Origin: BOG-908 sp964242115
GTDB lineage: Bacteria > Pseudomonadota > Alphaproteobacteria > Acetobacterales > Acetobacteraceae
Assembly: GCA_964242115.1 (NCBI GenBank)
Contig: CAXSZX010000021.1
Span: 19,110-83,109 of the forward strand
Reading direction: 5' to 3'
DNA: 64,000 bases
In this document: positions 16,990-25,618 of the stretch, in pieces
How the letters are laid out: each line of letters opens with the position of its first letter
Numbering within the stretch: the first letter of the stretch is position 1
Notes under the pieces: model-generated
What the model was told of the DNA's origin: nothing
The model's database searches: none
The model's input: the letters and a program-made list of their open reading frames with translations, nothing else
Made by a program: the position numbers and the translations under genes

Positions 16990-18938
16990 TGCAGCGCCAC
17001 CGCCATCGCCGCGCCAAGGCTGGCGATGAGGCCGCACGCGGTCACGACCTCATGGGCCAGCATCTGCGCCGTCTCGGCACGCCTGGGGGTGTCGGTTTCG
17101 ATGCCCTTCAGCACGTCCTCGAGGCAGCGGATCCGGGTGGCTGCCTGTTCGGCGCCGCGCTGGTCGGCCTCGCGCGCGTGCTCGTCGTCCAGCAACTCGG
17201 CCATCGCGCCAATCTGCCCCTCGGCGGCTGCCTGCAGCAGCCTGTCTTGCAGCAGCGCGCGGGTGCGACGGCTGCGCCAGTCCTCGGTGCCAGCCACGCC
17301 GCAGGACACCAGCCAGCCGGCCAGCCCGGGCAGCGGCGCCTGGTGCAGCCTGGATTGCAGTCGCGCGAACAGGCGCAGCAGGCTGAGCCGTTCGGCAGGC
17401 CCGGCGAAGCTCGCGAGCGTAGGCAGGTCGCCGGCCAGGGCAGGGTCAGTGCGGGCGACCAGGAAGGCGGCGATATGGGCGTCGATCGGCGGCCTGGTCC
17501 GGTCGGCGTTTGCTGCCGCGTCGTCGAGCGCCGGCAGCAGTTCTGCCGCGCGCACCACCGGCCGGCCCGCGAGGAGCGGCGAGGCGCAGGCCAGCATCGG
17601 GTTCAACCCGTAGGTCAGCCGCTTGACCCCGCCGGCCGGGCCGCGCGCGTTCAGCCAGGCGCGCCAGTCGCGCTGCTCGTCCCTCAGGTTCGTCTGGCCG
17701 GCCCACCTGTGGTTGGCAGAGAGGAACTGCGGCACCGCGTCGGCCAGCACCAACGACTGCAGGGCGGCCAGCACGTCCGGCACGGCGCCGGCCAGCGCTG
17801 CACCCAGTCCGTCCGGCTGCAGGGCGACGCCGCGCCAGGCAAGCGGCGTCAGCGGGTCCAGCGCCGCCACGCTGCGCAGCACCGTCAGGCTCTGCTGGCG
17901 CACATCGTCCGGCGTGCCCGGGTCGGGTCGCCGGACAACCTCCTCCACCCGCATGGCGACCTGCGGGTCACCCAGGCAACGGCGCAGCCAGCGTTCCACC
18001 TCGCCGCTCTTGAGCAGCACGTAGCCGCGCTCCGGCTGCAGGGTCAGGCTCAGCGCCAGGTCGCGTGCGGTCCAGGCCTTTGCCCCGGCGACGTCCAGCG
18101 GCAACTGGGCGCGGCGCGGCGGGCGTGCGGCCACACGCCGCGCGCGGGCCTGCTCCGGCCGCAGCAGCATCGCCGGTGGGGGGCGGTGGTCGGGGTCTTC
18201 GGCCAGCATGCCGCGCAGCAGGTCGGAGATCATCGGCGGCAGCGCGGCCTCGCCGGTGAGTGCGGCGAAGCTGCCAAGCTCGAGCTTGCGGCGCAGGATG
18301 GCGGCCTCGTCCAGGCCGGCCAGCGGCACGCGCCCGGTCGCCAGGCACAGCAGCGTCACGCCCAGCGCGTAGACGTCGTCGGCGATGGCGCCCTCGCCAC
18401 GGCCGGCGGGCAGGCAGCACGCCATGTAGGGGGGTTCGAAGACCGCCGGCTGCAGGCTGGCGGGGGGTGCCGCCCAGAACGGGCCCAGCGTCACGAGCTC
18501 ACGCGGGCCAGGGCGGAACAAATTGTCCGGGTTGATGGCGCGGTGCGTGAGGCCGCGTGCCTGCAGGCCGGCGAGGGCGGAGGCTGCGGGCACCAGGACG
18601 TAGCTGATCAGATCGTTTTCGCGCCACGGCGTGCCGATGCTCAGCGCGGCACCTGGAGGGCGTTCGCCCACTACGTACCAGCCGTGCTGGCCTGACAGGT
18701 CGCGCCCGGCGCCGTAGTCGACCGGCAGCACCGCGCGCGGCACCGCCTGGCCGGTTCGCGAGAGGGTGAGCTTGGGGCGGAACGGCAGGCCGGGCTTGGC
18801 TTCGACCGCGATGAGTTTCTGCGAGGGGTCGCGGCGGTCGGTCACCGCGTGGCTGCGCAGGCCGCCCTGCAGCGTCAGGCCTGGCTGCGACGGGTCTATC
18901 CGGAAGTAGGTCGCGATGATGCCGGGCTGCTCGGTCAT
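16986..18938 (-). CDS. Protein-kinase-like protein with degenerate catalytic motifs (probable pseudokinase)
   Basis: A 650-residue protein whose first 300 residues follow the layout of a bacterial Ser/Thr kinase. A lobe ends in SALAGLQARGLTHRAINPDNL, matching the catalytic-loop pattern HRDxxxxN but with Ala in place of the catalytic Asp. The position of the metal-binding DFG reads LGP. Further on, ADDVYALGVTLLCLATGRVPL matches the kinase segment with the DxxxxG of helix F, and EDPDHRPPP the conserved Arg near the end of the fold. The later half is a helical region of unknown type ending in a hydrophobic stretch (residues about 630-648). Missing both Asp residues, it is unlikely to phosphorylate by the normal mechanism; a scaffold or nucleotide-binding role is inferred. 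The ATG at 18938 was chosen because the upstream extension is encoded by the repeat element. Confidence 0.72.
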   Translation of the reverse strand: MTEQPGIIATYFRIDPSQPGLTLQGGLRSHAVTDRRDPSQKLIAVEAKPGLPFRPKLTLSRTGQAVPRAVLPVDYGAGRDLSGQHGWYVVGERPPGAALSIGTPWRENDLISYVLVPAASALAGLQARGLTHRAINPDNLFRPGPRELVTLGPFWAAPPASLQPAVFEPPYMACCLPAGRGEGAIADDVYALGVTLLCLATGRVPLAGLDEAAILRRKLELGSFAALTGEAALPPMISDLLRGMLAEDPDHRPPPAMLLRPEQARARRVAARPPRRAQLPLDVAGAKAWTARDLALSLTLQPERGYVLLKSGEVERWLRRCLGDPQVAMRVEEVVRRPDPGTPDDVRQQSLTVLRSVAALDPLTPLAWRGVALQPDGLGAALAGAVPDVLAALQSLVLADAVPQFLSANHRWAGQTNLRDEQRDWRAWLNARGPAGGVKRLTYGLNPMLACASPLLAGRPVVRAAELLPALDDAAANADRTRPPIDAHIAAFLVARTDPALAGDLPTLASFAGPAERLSLLRLFARLQSRLHQAPLPGLAGWLVSCGVAGTEDWRSRRTRALLQDRLLQAAAEGQIGAMAELLDDEHAREADQRGAEQAATRIRCLEDVLKGIETDTPRRAETAQMLAHEVVTACGLIASLGAAMAVALQ

Positions 18939-18975
18939 GCGGACAGGGTAGGCGGGGAGTGTTAAAGTTACGCCA

Positions 18976-19104
18976 AAGCAAAGACTTCTTTTTCGAGAAA
19001 AAGAAGCAAAAAGCTTTTGCGAGCGCTGTCGCGGAGTCTCCGGAGACGAGTGCCCAGGAGACAAAAGTCTTTTGATTCTTTTTCAAAAAAGAACCGCTTG
19101 CTTG
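18976..19104. repeat. Intergenic repeat copy 8 (complete, centre type B forward)
   Basis: Left stem CTTCTTTTTC facing GAAAAAGAAG. Right arm has a small deletion (TTCTTTTTC facing AAAAAAGAACC). Centre GCTGTCGCGGAGTCTCCGG. It lies between tandem minus-strand genes and ends at the purA stop codon. Confidence 0.9.
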
Positions 19105-20394
19105 CTATCCCTGAAAAGGATCCCTCACGAGGATCGTATCATCCCGCTCCGGACTGGTAGAAAGCAGCGTCACCGGCGCGTCCACCAGCTCCTCGATCCG
19201 CCGCACGTATTTCACCGCCTGCGCCGGCAGCTCCGCCCAGGACCGCGCTCCCCTAGTCGAGCCGCTCCAGCCTTCCACCGTTTCGTAGACCGGCGTTGCG
19301 GCCGCCTGCGCCCCAGGTGCGGCCGGCAAATGGCTGAAACGCTGGCCCGAAATCTCGTAGCCCACGCAGATGCGCAGGTGCTCCATGCCGTCCAGCACGT
19401 CCAGCTTGGTCAGTGCCAGGCCGGCGATGCCGCCCACCTTCACCGCCTGGCGCACCATCGCCGCGTCGAACCAGCCGCAGCGGCGGGGCCGGCCGGTCAC
19501 CGTGCCGAACTCGTGGCCGCGCTCGCCCAGCATGCGGCCGGTCTCGTCGGCCAGTTCGGAGGGGAACGGGCCGGAGCCCACCCGCGTGGTGTAGGCCTTG
19601 GCGATGCCCAGCACGAAGCCCACCGCGCCGGGTCCCACGCCGGACCCGCTGGCCGCGGTGGCGGCGACCGTGTTGCTGCTGGTGACGAACGGGTAGGTGC
19701 CGTGGTCCACGTCCAGCATTACCGCCTGGGCGCCCTCGAACAGGATGCGACGGCCGTCGCGCCGCGCGGCGTCCAGCCGTTCCCACACCGGCTCGACGTA
19801 GGGGGCGAGCTTCGGCGCCATCTCCAGCAGCGAGGCCAGCAGGGCCTGTTTCTCGAACGTTTCGGCGCCTAAGCCGCGCAGCAGCGTGTTGTGGTGCAAG
19901 AGCAGCTCGTCGAGCTTGGCGGACAGCGTGTCGGGCTCGGCCAGGTCGCAGGCGCGGATGGCGCGGCGGGCCACCTTGTCCTCGTAGGCGGGGCCGATGC
20001 CGCGCCCGGTGGTGCCGATCTTCGCCGCACCGCGGGCGGCCTCGCGCGCGCGGTCAATGGCGCCGTGCAGCGGCAGGATGAGGGTGGCGTTGTCGGCCAC
20101 GCGCAGCTTTGCCGGCGTCACCTCGAGGCCCTGTGCCTGCAGGCGGGCGATCTCGTCCAGCAGCGCCCAGGGGTCCACCACCACGCCGTTGCCGATGATG
20201 CCGAGCTTGCCGCGCACCAGGCCGCTGGGCAGCAGGCTCAGCTTGTAGGTCTGGTTGCCGACCACCAGCGTGTGGCCGGCGTTGTGGCCGCCCTGGAAAC
20301 GGACCACGATGTCGGCGCGGCTGGCCAGCCAGTCGACGACCTTGCCCTTGCCTTCGTCGCCCCACTGGGCGCCGATTACTGCTACGTTGGCCAT
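19105..20394 (-). CDS. purA: Adenylosuccinate synthetase
   Basis: A 429-residue cytosolic enzyme making adenylosuccinate from IMP, aspartate and GTP, the first committed step to AMP. The P-loop-like WGDEGKGK holds D13 and K18. FQGGHNAGHT is the IMP-binding segment. IGTTGRGIGPAYEDK, GTYPFVTSSNT and TKLDVLDG are further diagnostic motifs. The length is normal. The start ATG at 20394 has AAGGT 5 nt upstream. It follows hisZ on the same strand; hisZ-purA adjacency is common in alphaproteobacteria. A repeat element lies between the two. Confidence 0.96.
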   Translation of the reverse strand: MANVAVIGAQWGDEGKGKVVDWLASRADIVVRFQGGHNAGHTLVVGNQTYKLSLLPSGLVRGKLGIIGNGVVVDPWALLDEIARLQAQGLEVTPAKLRVADNATLILPLHGAIDRAREAARGAAKIGTTGRGIGPAYEDKVARRAIRACDLAEPDTLSAKLDELLLHHNTLLRGLGAETFEKQALLASLLEMAPKLAPYVEPVWERLDAARRDGRRILFEGAQAVMLDVDHGTYPFVTSSNTVAATAASGSGVGPGAVGFVLGIAKAYTTRVGSGPFPSELADETGRMLGERGHEFGTVTGRPRRCGWFDAAMVRQAVKVGGIAGLALTKLDVLDGMEHLRICVGYEISGQRFSHLPAAPGAQAAATPVYETVEGWSGSTRGARSWAELPAQAVKYVRRIEELVDAPVTLLSTSPERDDTILVRDPFQG

Positions 20395-20409
20395 GGTTAC
20401 CTTAGGAGA

Positions 20410-20540
20410 AAGAAAGCAGTTCTTTTTTGAAAAAAAGAACCAAAAAACTTTTGTCTCCTGGGACCCGTCTGCGGGGGAGTCCGCGACAGCCGTGACAAAA
20501 GCTTTTTGCTTCTTTTTCTCGAAAAAGAAGCGCTTGCTTT
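20410..20540. repeat. Intergenic repeat copy 9 (complete, centre type B reversed)
   Basis: The left stem is closed by GTTC/GAAC and the right stem by GCTTC/GAAGC. The centre runs in the opposite direction to copy 3: GTCTCCTGGGACCC first, then TCCGCGACAGC. The right end supplies the sequence over the hisZ stop codon (TAAAGCAAGCGC read on the minus strand). Confidence 0.92.
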
Positions 20541-21678
20541 ACCCCACTTCCACCGCCACGCCACCCCGCAGCACGTGCGTGCACCCCAGCCGCCTTGCCT
20601 CCGCGTCGTCCGCGCCGCCCTCCAGGGCCGCCAGTGTCGCGTAGCCTTGCGCCCGCAACGCCTGCGCTGCCGCCTGGTCGGTGTCCGCCGCCACCAGCAC
20701 GCTGCGCCGCGCGGCCGGCGCCGGCGCCGCGCGCAGCACCGCGTCGGCAAACAGGGTGACGCCGGTGGCCGGCTCGCCGTCTCCTGTCAGATAGCGCCCG
20801 CCGCGGCCTAGCTCGCCGTTGCGGCCGGGGGCGAACACCGTGACCGCGATGCCGGTGTGGTAGCGCAGGCCGCGGAACTCGAGCGGGTCGACGGTCAGCC
20901 GCAGGTGCGCCGCGCGGGCGGCGATCAGCGCCACCACCTGCTCCAGCCGCTCGGCCATGATGCGCTGAGCCGGCGCCAGCTCGGCGCGGCGCAGCGCCGC
21001 GAGTGCGGCGGGTGCGGGGCCGGCGGCCAGCAGCAGCTCCGTCAGCATCGGCGCCAGCTTGCCGCCGTGCTCGGCCACCGCGGCTGCGTCCTTGCGGTCC
21101 AGCGCGCGGGCCAGCGCCTGGCGGAGCGCGCCGTCCACGCCGGCAGCGTCCAGCAGCGCCGGCGCCAGCGTGGGCAGGGTGAGGTCCAAACTTAGCCGGG
21201 TCAGGCCCAGCGCGGACAGCGCCTCGGCGGCCACCAGCATCGCTTCGGCGTCGGCCTGGGCGCTGTCGGCGCCGATCAGCTCGATGCCGGCCTGCGGCAC
21301 CTGGCGGTCGGTCTCGCGCTGGGCGCGCACGCGGATACACTGGCCGGCATAGGACAGGCGCAGCGGGCGGGGCGCTGCGGCCAGCCTTGTCGCGGCGATG
21401 CGGGCCACCTGCGGGGTCATGTCCGCCCGCAGCGCCATCATGCGGTGGCTGTCGGGGTCCATGACGCGGAACACCTGGTCCGACAGCGCGGCGCCGGCGC
21501 CGGCGAGCAGGCTGTCCTCAAACTCCATCAATGGCGGTTTTACGCGGAGGTAGCCGTGGTCGGCGAAGACGGCCATCAGGGTTTCGACGGACGCGGCTTC
21601 GGTTTGTGCGTCGGGGGGCAGGAGGTCGCGTAAGCCGGCGGGGAGCAGGGCGGGGTGGAGGGGAGCGGGGTCGTCCAT
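20539..21678 (-). CDS. hisZ: ATP phosphoribosyltransferase regulatory subunit
   Basis: A 379-residue paralogue of histidyl-tRNA synthetase that lacks tRNA charging and activates the short form of HisG in the first step of histidine synthesis. It keeps class II synthetase landmarks: LLPAGLRDLLPPDAQTE at the start, a motif-2-like region LRADMTPQVARIAATRL with LSYAGQCIRV, and QAGIELIG. The C-terminal anticodon-binding domain is absent, and FRGLRYHTGIAVTVF and GRGGRYL replace full HisRS motifs. Its presence implies a short HisG elsewhere in the genome. The ATG at 21678 is preferred because upstream codons come from the repeat arm; no strong Shine-Dalgarno is visible. Confidence 0.92.
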   Translation of the reverse strand: MDDPAPLHPALLPAGLRDLLPPDAQTEAASVETLMAVFADHGYLRVKPPLMEFEDSLLAGAGAALSDQVFRVMDPDSHRMMALRADMTPQVARIAATRLAAAPRPLRLSYAGQCIRVRAQRETDRQVPQAGIELIGADSAQADAEAMLVAAEALSALGLTRLSLDLTLPTLAPALLDAAGVDGALRQALARALDRKDAAAVAEHGGKLAPMLTELLLAAGPAPAALAALRRAELAPAQRIMAERLEQVVALIAARAAHLRLTVDPLEFRGLRYHTGIAVTVFAPGRNGELGRGGRYLTGDGEPATGVTLFADAVLRAAPAPAARRSVLVAADTDQAAAQALRAQGYATLAALEGGADDAEARRLGCTHVLRGGVAVEVG

Positions 21679-21707
21679 GGGATGCGGGCTATAGCGGGGG
21701 CGAAAGG

Positions 21708-21772
21708 AAGGCAAGAAAGGCCTTCTTTTTTGAAAAAAAAGAAGCAAAAAACTTTTGCTTTGGCTGTCGCGG
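21708..21772. repeat. Intergenic repeat copy 10, left half
   Basis: Left arm only: GCAAG, CCTTCTTTTTT facing AAAAAAGAAG, CAAAAAACTTTTGC, then the start of the centre GGCTGTCGCGGGC. The corresponding right arm lies 0.8 kb away at 22595, on the far side of a pseudogene. Confidence 0.9.
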
Positions 21773-21784
21773 GCTGGGGAGGCG

Positions 21785-22560
21785 TGGTGTTTTACTGTTC
21801 AGCTCCAGCCGGAGCTCGCTGGCCTGTTCAGGGCTCATCCGGATCGATTTGTCGGTGCAGCCGGGGGCGGTGACGTAGGCGACATGGTTGCGTCCAACAC
21901 GGCGCGTGCGGTGGCCATGTGTTTAACGAAGACGCTTTCGGCTACGATGGATCGCGTCGCCGGCAGCCCGAGCGCGCGGGGGATCATCACCACGTCGCCG
22001 CCACCCGGCAGCACGTAGCCGTCGGCGCGCGTGTCGAAGGCGGCGCAGCCGGCGTCCGGACGTGGCGGTGCACCCCAGTTCGGTCAGGAGCCGCGCGCCT
22101 GCTTCGCCGCCCTGCAACCAGGTTGCGCCGAGCCGTAAGCGGCGTTCGGTGCGCTCGGCAGGCCGGGCTTTCGTCGGGCGATCTTAGCCGTTGTGCGAAG
22201 AACGCTCGGTGCGGCGAGGGAGTTTGCGGAAACGTCACGACAGCGCCGGTGTCGGACGGGTTCGATTGCAGCGCGGAGAGGCAAGCGGAAAACCGGGCGA
22301 GGTCCGGCGAGTATGTGCTTCAGAACGCCGCACCGTCGCCGCCTTGCAGCCGGTCCGCCTATTCGCGTGCCAGCGCGTTGGTCGGTCCCGGCGCGGTGAT
22401 GAGTTCGATACACTGCCCGTTGGGAAACTCGACGTGGCTTTTGGCGATGCCGTTCGCGTGCAAGCGGCCAGGCTTTATCAAAAACCCAAGCCGCCAGAAC
22501 GCGGCGGACGCTTCCGGTAGGCTACGTACAGCGATGGACACATGGTCCAGCCCCGCGGCC
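21785..22560 (-). pseudogene. Decayed VOC / glyoxalase-like domain protein
   Basis: Read on the minus strand, a VOC-type protein starts near 22550 (LDHVSIAVRSLPEASAAFWR, with FPNGQCIELITAP further on) and is broken repeatedly. A TAG at 22359 stands where the frame continues ADRLQGGDGAAF, probably from a Tyr codon. A TGA follows 13 codons later, before STYSPDLARFSACL. The frame is then lost after FFAQRLRSP, and the C-terminal part (GGGDVVMIPRALGLPATRSI, then VAESVFVKHM) continues in another phase. Two nonsense codons and at least two frameshifts show loss of function. The family is glyoxalase-like (Glyoxalase_3 type by pattern). Half-copies of the intergenic repeat flank it on both sides. Confidence 0.72.
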
Positions 22561-22594
22561 AACGTGCAAGAGGCAGCGAGCAAACTGCCAGCCC

Positions 22595-22657
22595 CAAACC
22601 GCGACAGCAGGTCCAAAAGTTTTTTGCTTCTTTTTTTCAAAAAAGAAGCCCTTGCTT
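22595..22657. repeat. Intergenic repeat copy 10, right half
   Basis: End of a centre (CCGCGACAGCAGGTC), then CAAAAGTTTTTTGCTTC and the right stem TTCTTTTTTTC facing AAAAAAGAAG, ending CCCTTGC 2 bp before the metC stop codon. No left arm adjoins it. Confidence 0.9.
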
Positions 22658-22659
22658 TC

Positions 22660-23841
22660 TTACGCGCTCAGCAACCCAACCGCCCCCTCCAGGTCCGCCA
22701 CCAAATCCGCCACGTCCTCCAGCCCCACATGAAACCGCACCATAGGTCCGCCGGCGAGCCGCTCTCCCGCAGTCCGCGTCACGAACCCCGTCGTCGGCAG
22801 CGCAAGACTCTCGAAACCGCCCCAGCTTGCGCCGATGCCGAACAGGCTCAGCGCGTCCACGAAGCGGTGCGTCGCCTCCACGCTCACCTCGGGATGGAAC
22901 AGGACGCCGAACAGGCTGCACGCGCCGGTGAAGTCGCGTTTCCACAGCGCGTGGCCGGGCGCGCCTGGCAGCGCAGGGTGCAGCACCTGGGCCACCTCCG
23001 GCCGACCAGCGAACCAGGACGCCACCTCGAGCCCGGAGCGCATCTGCCTTTCCAGCCGCACCGCCATCGTGCGCAACCCGCGCAGCGTCAGCCAGCAATC
23101 GTCCGGCGACGCGTACTGGCCGAGTACCAGGGCGGCGTCGCGCACGACTTTCCAATGCGCGTCGTCCGCGACCGTGGCCGAGCCGATCAGAACGTCTGAG
23201 TGCCCGGCCGCGTATTTCGTCAGCGCCTGGATCGAGACGTCCACGCCATGGGTGAAGGGCTGGAAGGCGTGAATGCCCCAGGTGTTGTCCATCAGCACCG
23301 CGGCGCCGCGCGCGTGTGCCAGTGCGGCCAGTGCCGGGACGTCCTGCACTTCGAAGCTGTGGCTGCCTGGGCTTTCCAGGTACAGCACCGTTGTTTTGTC
23401 GCGGAACTGGCCGGCCAGCGCTTCGGCGTCGCAATCGGCCTGATAGTAGGTCGTCGCCACCCCGAGCCGTTGCAGCATCGTGTCGCAGAAGGTGCGCACC
23501 GGGCCGTATACGCTATCCGGCATCAGGCAGTGGTCGCCCGCGCCGAGGTAGCCGAGCAGCGGGGTGGTGCACGCTGCCAGCCCGGTGGAGAAGGTCTGGC
23601 AGCGCGTGCCGCCCTCAATTTCGGCGATCACGTCCTCCAGCGCGTGGTGCGTGGCCGAGCCCTGCGTGCCGTAGGTCAGCACCTGGTCGAGGCGCCGCCG
23701 CATGTGGGCGCGGCGCTGTGCCATGTCCTCGTAGAGCACCGTCGAGCCGCGATGGACGGCCGGGTTGACGAAGCCGTGCGCCTTGGTCCCCGCGCGCCCC
23801 GCGTGCGACAGGCGGGTGGCGAAGCCGTGCTGCTCCGTCAT
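22660..23841 (-). CDS. metC: Cystathionine beta-lyase
   Basis: A 393-residue PLP enzyme of the Cys/Met metabolism family, cleaving cystathionine to homocysteine, pyruvate and ammonia. The PLP-binding lysine is K209 in ALTKYAAGHSDVLIG. YGTQGSATHHALE and TFSTGLAACTTPLL are cofactor and substrate motifs. YYQADCDAEAL and YLESPGSHSFEVQD fit the proteobacterial MetC branch better than MetB. Its ATG overlaps the sseA stop as ATGA, so the two are cotranslated, linking cystathionine cleavage to sulfurtransferase chemistry. Cystathionine gamma-lyase activity cannot be excluded from sequence. Confidence 0.88.
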   Translation of the reverse strand: MTEQHGFATRLSHAGRAGTKAHGFVNPAVHRGSTVLYEDMAQRRAHMRRRLDQVLTYGTQGSATHHALEDVIAEIEGGTRCQTFSTGLAACTTPLLGYLGAGDHCLMPDSVYGPVRTFCDTMLQRLGVATTYYQADCDAEALAGQFRDKTTVLYLESPGSHSFEVQDVPALAALAHARGAAVLMDNTWGIHAFQPFTHGVDVSIQALTKYAAGHSDVLIGSATVADDAHWKVVRDAALVLGQYASPDDCWLTLRGLRTMAVRLERQMRSGLEVASWFAGRPEVAQVLHPALPGAPGHALWKRDFTGACSLFGVLFHPEVSVEATHRFVDALSLFGIGASWGGFESLALPTTGFVTRTAGERLAGGPMVRFHVGLEDVADLVADLEGAVGLLSA

Positions 23842-24677
23842 GACGTCACCTTCGGCGTATCCGCGCGCTGCGCCCATTCCGTCCACGAGCCGTCGTAGAG
23901 CGCGCCCTCATCCAGTCCCGCCACGACCATGCCCAGCGTCAGGATCGCCGCCGTTACCCCGGTGCCGCAGCTCGTCACCACCGGCCGTGCGCCCGCGACA
24001 CCGGCCTGCGCCAGCCGCGCCCGCAGCGCCTGCGGCGGCAGCATCGTCTGGTCGGCGGCGAGCAGGTCGCTGGCCGGCAGGCTGTGGGCGCCGGGAATGT
24101 GTCCGCCCGGCATGTTCGGCCGCGGTTCCGGCGCGGTGCCAGCGAAGCGGCCTGCGCTGCGTGCGTCCAGCACCAGCTCGCGCTGGGTGTCGAGGTTGCG
24201 CAAAACGTCGCCGATGCCGCGCAGCCGCGCACTGTGCAGGCTTGCGCGGAAGTCGCCCGGCGTCGGTGGGGCCACGGTCCCCTGTTCCACCGCCCGGCCC
24301 TCGGCGCGCCATTTCGGCAGCCCGCCATCCAGCACCGCCGCGTCCAGGTGGCCGAACAGCCGCATCAGCCACCAGCCGCGGGCGGCCGAGAACAGGCCCT
24401 TCTGGTCGTAGAACACCACCCGGTCCGTGCTGGACACGCCGAGCTGGCACAGCATCCGCTCGAACCGCCCCGCGGTGGGCGCCATGTGCGGCAGGCTGGT
24501 CTCCTGGTCGGCCACCGCGTCTAGGTTAAAGAAGCGCGCGCCGGGGATGTGGGCTGCGGCGAACACGGCTTGGGCGTCGGCGGGCTCGGTGGGCAGGTAG
24601 AAGCTGGCGTCGAAGATGCGCAGGTCGGGGGCGTTCAGCTCGGCTGCCAGCCACTCAGTGGACACCAACGGGGTCAT
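23838..24677 (-). CDS. sseA: 3-mercaptopyruvate sulfurtransferase (two-domain rhodanese)
   Basis: A 279-residue tandem rhodanese protein. The N-terminal domain (about 1-140) is the inactive one. The C-terminal domain carries the catalytic C237 in the loop CGTGVT. That loop matches mercaptopyruvate sulfurtransferases (CGSGVT type) rather than thiosulfate rhodaneses (CRKG type), so the sulfur donor is probably 3-mercaptopyruvate. HIPGARFFNLD and GHIPGAHSLP are the two characteristic domain motifs, and YDGSWTEW is near the end. The ATG is at 24677. A lone repeat arm lies immediately upstream. It forms an operon with metC through a 4-base overlap. Confidence 0.92.
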   Translation of the reverse strand: MTPLVSTEWLAAELNAPDLRIFDASFYLPTEPADAQAVFAAAHIPGARFFNLDAVADQETSLPHMAPTAGRFERMLCQLGVSSTDRVVFYDQKGLFSAARGWWLMRLFGHLDAAVLDGGLPKWRAEGRAVEQGTVAPPTPGDFRASLHSARLRGIGDVLRNLDTQRELVLDARSAGRFAGTAPEPRPNMPGGHIPGAHSLPASDLLAADQTMLPPQALRARLAQAGVAGARPVVTSCGTGVTAAILTLGMVVAGLDEGALYDGSWTEWAQRADTPKVTS

Positions 24678-24681
24678 AGGA

Positions 24682-24735
24682 AGAAAGCAGTTCTTTTTTG
24701 AACAAAAGAACCAAAAAACTTTTGTCTCTTGGAGG
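24682..24735. repeat. Intergenic repeat copy 11 (left arm only)
   Basis: AAAGCAG, TTCTTTTTTG facing CAAAAGAAC (one mismatch), then CAAAAAACTTTTGTCTCTTGG. The right arm and the GC motif are missing. The following 110 bp to the NUDIX stop codon hold nothing recognisable. Confidence 0.85.
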
Positions 24736-24846
24736 CGCGTCGCTGGATGTTGCGGGATGACAATGACGAGGTTCGGAGAGCGACGTCTGGCGCGGCCGCT
24801 GGTCTGCGTTCGGGGACACCGGCCTCTGCGCGTCCTTGTGCTTCTG

Positions 24847-25479
24847 TCACGCCCACTTCTCCCGCAGCCAATCCCGCCGCAACGCAAACCACAGCAGCCC
24901 GATGGTCGCCACCGAGTTTGGGTAGGCTCCGGCCACCGCCCGGGCGATCACCACCTCGGCCGGCAGCGCCCGCACCCGGATGTCCTCGCCCTCGCTGGCC
25001 AGGCCGCGCGTCCCGAGCAGCCCATCGGGCCCTGCCCCGCTTACGTCAACACGCCCGGCGAACAGCGTGCACTGCTCGTCGCAGCCGCCGGGCGTCAGCA
25101 GGAACGTGCCGATACGCTCCATCTCACGCAGCTCCAGCCCCATCTCCTCGACCGATTCGCGGCGGATGGTGGCTTCCGCGGACTCCGTGCCATCGGTCAG
25201 GCCCGCGGCCAGTTCGGTCATCACGCCAGGCAGGCCGGCGGCGTAGGCGGGAAGGCGGAACTGCTCGATCACCACCACCACGTCGCGCACCGGGTCGTAG
25301 GGCAGCACCGCGGCCGCTTTGCCGCGCCGTAGCAGCTCCCATCGTCGCGGTGCGGACATGTCGCCGTCGAACCGGCGCTGGCGGAAGTCGACGACGTCCA
25401 GCGCGAAGCGGCCGTCCCAGACGCGCTGCTGGGAGTCGATCAGCACGTCGGCGGAGGAGGTAAGGAGGGGGCGGGTCAT
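24847..25479 (-). CDS. NUDIX hydrolase, ADP-ribose pyrophosphatase type
   Basis: A 210-residue NUDIX enzyme. The NUDIX box is complete: G93, E99, R107, E108, E111, E112 and G114 occupy the consensus positions that bind divalent metal and the diphosphate. The N-terminal antiparallel strands (RFALDVVDFRQRRFDG), the conserved VVVVIEQFRLP and the late segment EDIRVRALPAE match the NudF/ADP-ribose pyrophosphatase group, which splits ADP-ribose into AMP and ribose 5-phosphate. Other nucleoside-diphosphate sugars are possible substrates. The ATG is at 25479. It is tandem with the XRE regulator upstream, separated by a complete repeat element. Confidence 0.88.
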   Translation of the reverse strand: MTRPLLTSSADVLIDSQQRVWDGRFALDVVDFRQRRFDGDMSAPRRWELLRRGKAAAVLPYDPVRDVVVVIEQFRLPAYAAGLPGVMTELAAGLTDGTESAEATIRRESVEEMGLELREMERIGTFLLTPGGCDEQCTLFAGRVDVSGAGPDGLLGTRGLASEGEDIRVRALPAEVVIARAVAGAYPNSVATIGLLWFALRRDWLREKWA

Positions 25480-25485
25480 GAAGTG

Positions 25486-25618
25486 AAGGAAGGCCTTCTT
25501 TTTCGAGAAAAAGAAGCAAAAAGCTTTTATTACGGCTGCCGCGGACCTTTCCGATGAGCGCGCGACAGCGGAGACGAAAATTTCTTGGTTCTTTTTTTCA
25601 AAAAAGAACTGCTTGCTT
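25486..25618. repeat. Intergenic repeat copy 12 (complete, GC palindrome centre, diverged)
   Basis: Left stem CTTCTTTTTC facing GAAAAAGAAG, right stem closed by GGTTC/GAAC. Centre GCTGCCGCGGACC facing GAGCGCGCGACAGCGG. The end GCTTGCTTA overlaps the TAA stop of the XRE gene on the minus strand. Confidence 0.92.

Noticed and set aside
22084..22413. Open frames on both strands in the hisZ-metC gap as hypothetical genes
   Set aside because: Pieces on the minus strand together spell one VOC-like protein interrupted by stops and frameshifts, and the plus-strand frames have no domain or start signal. Annotated as a pseudogene instead.
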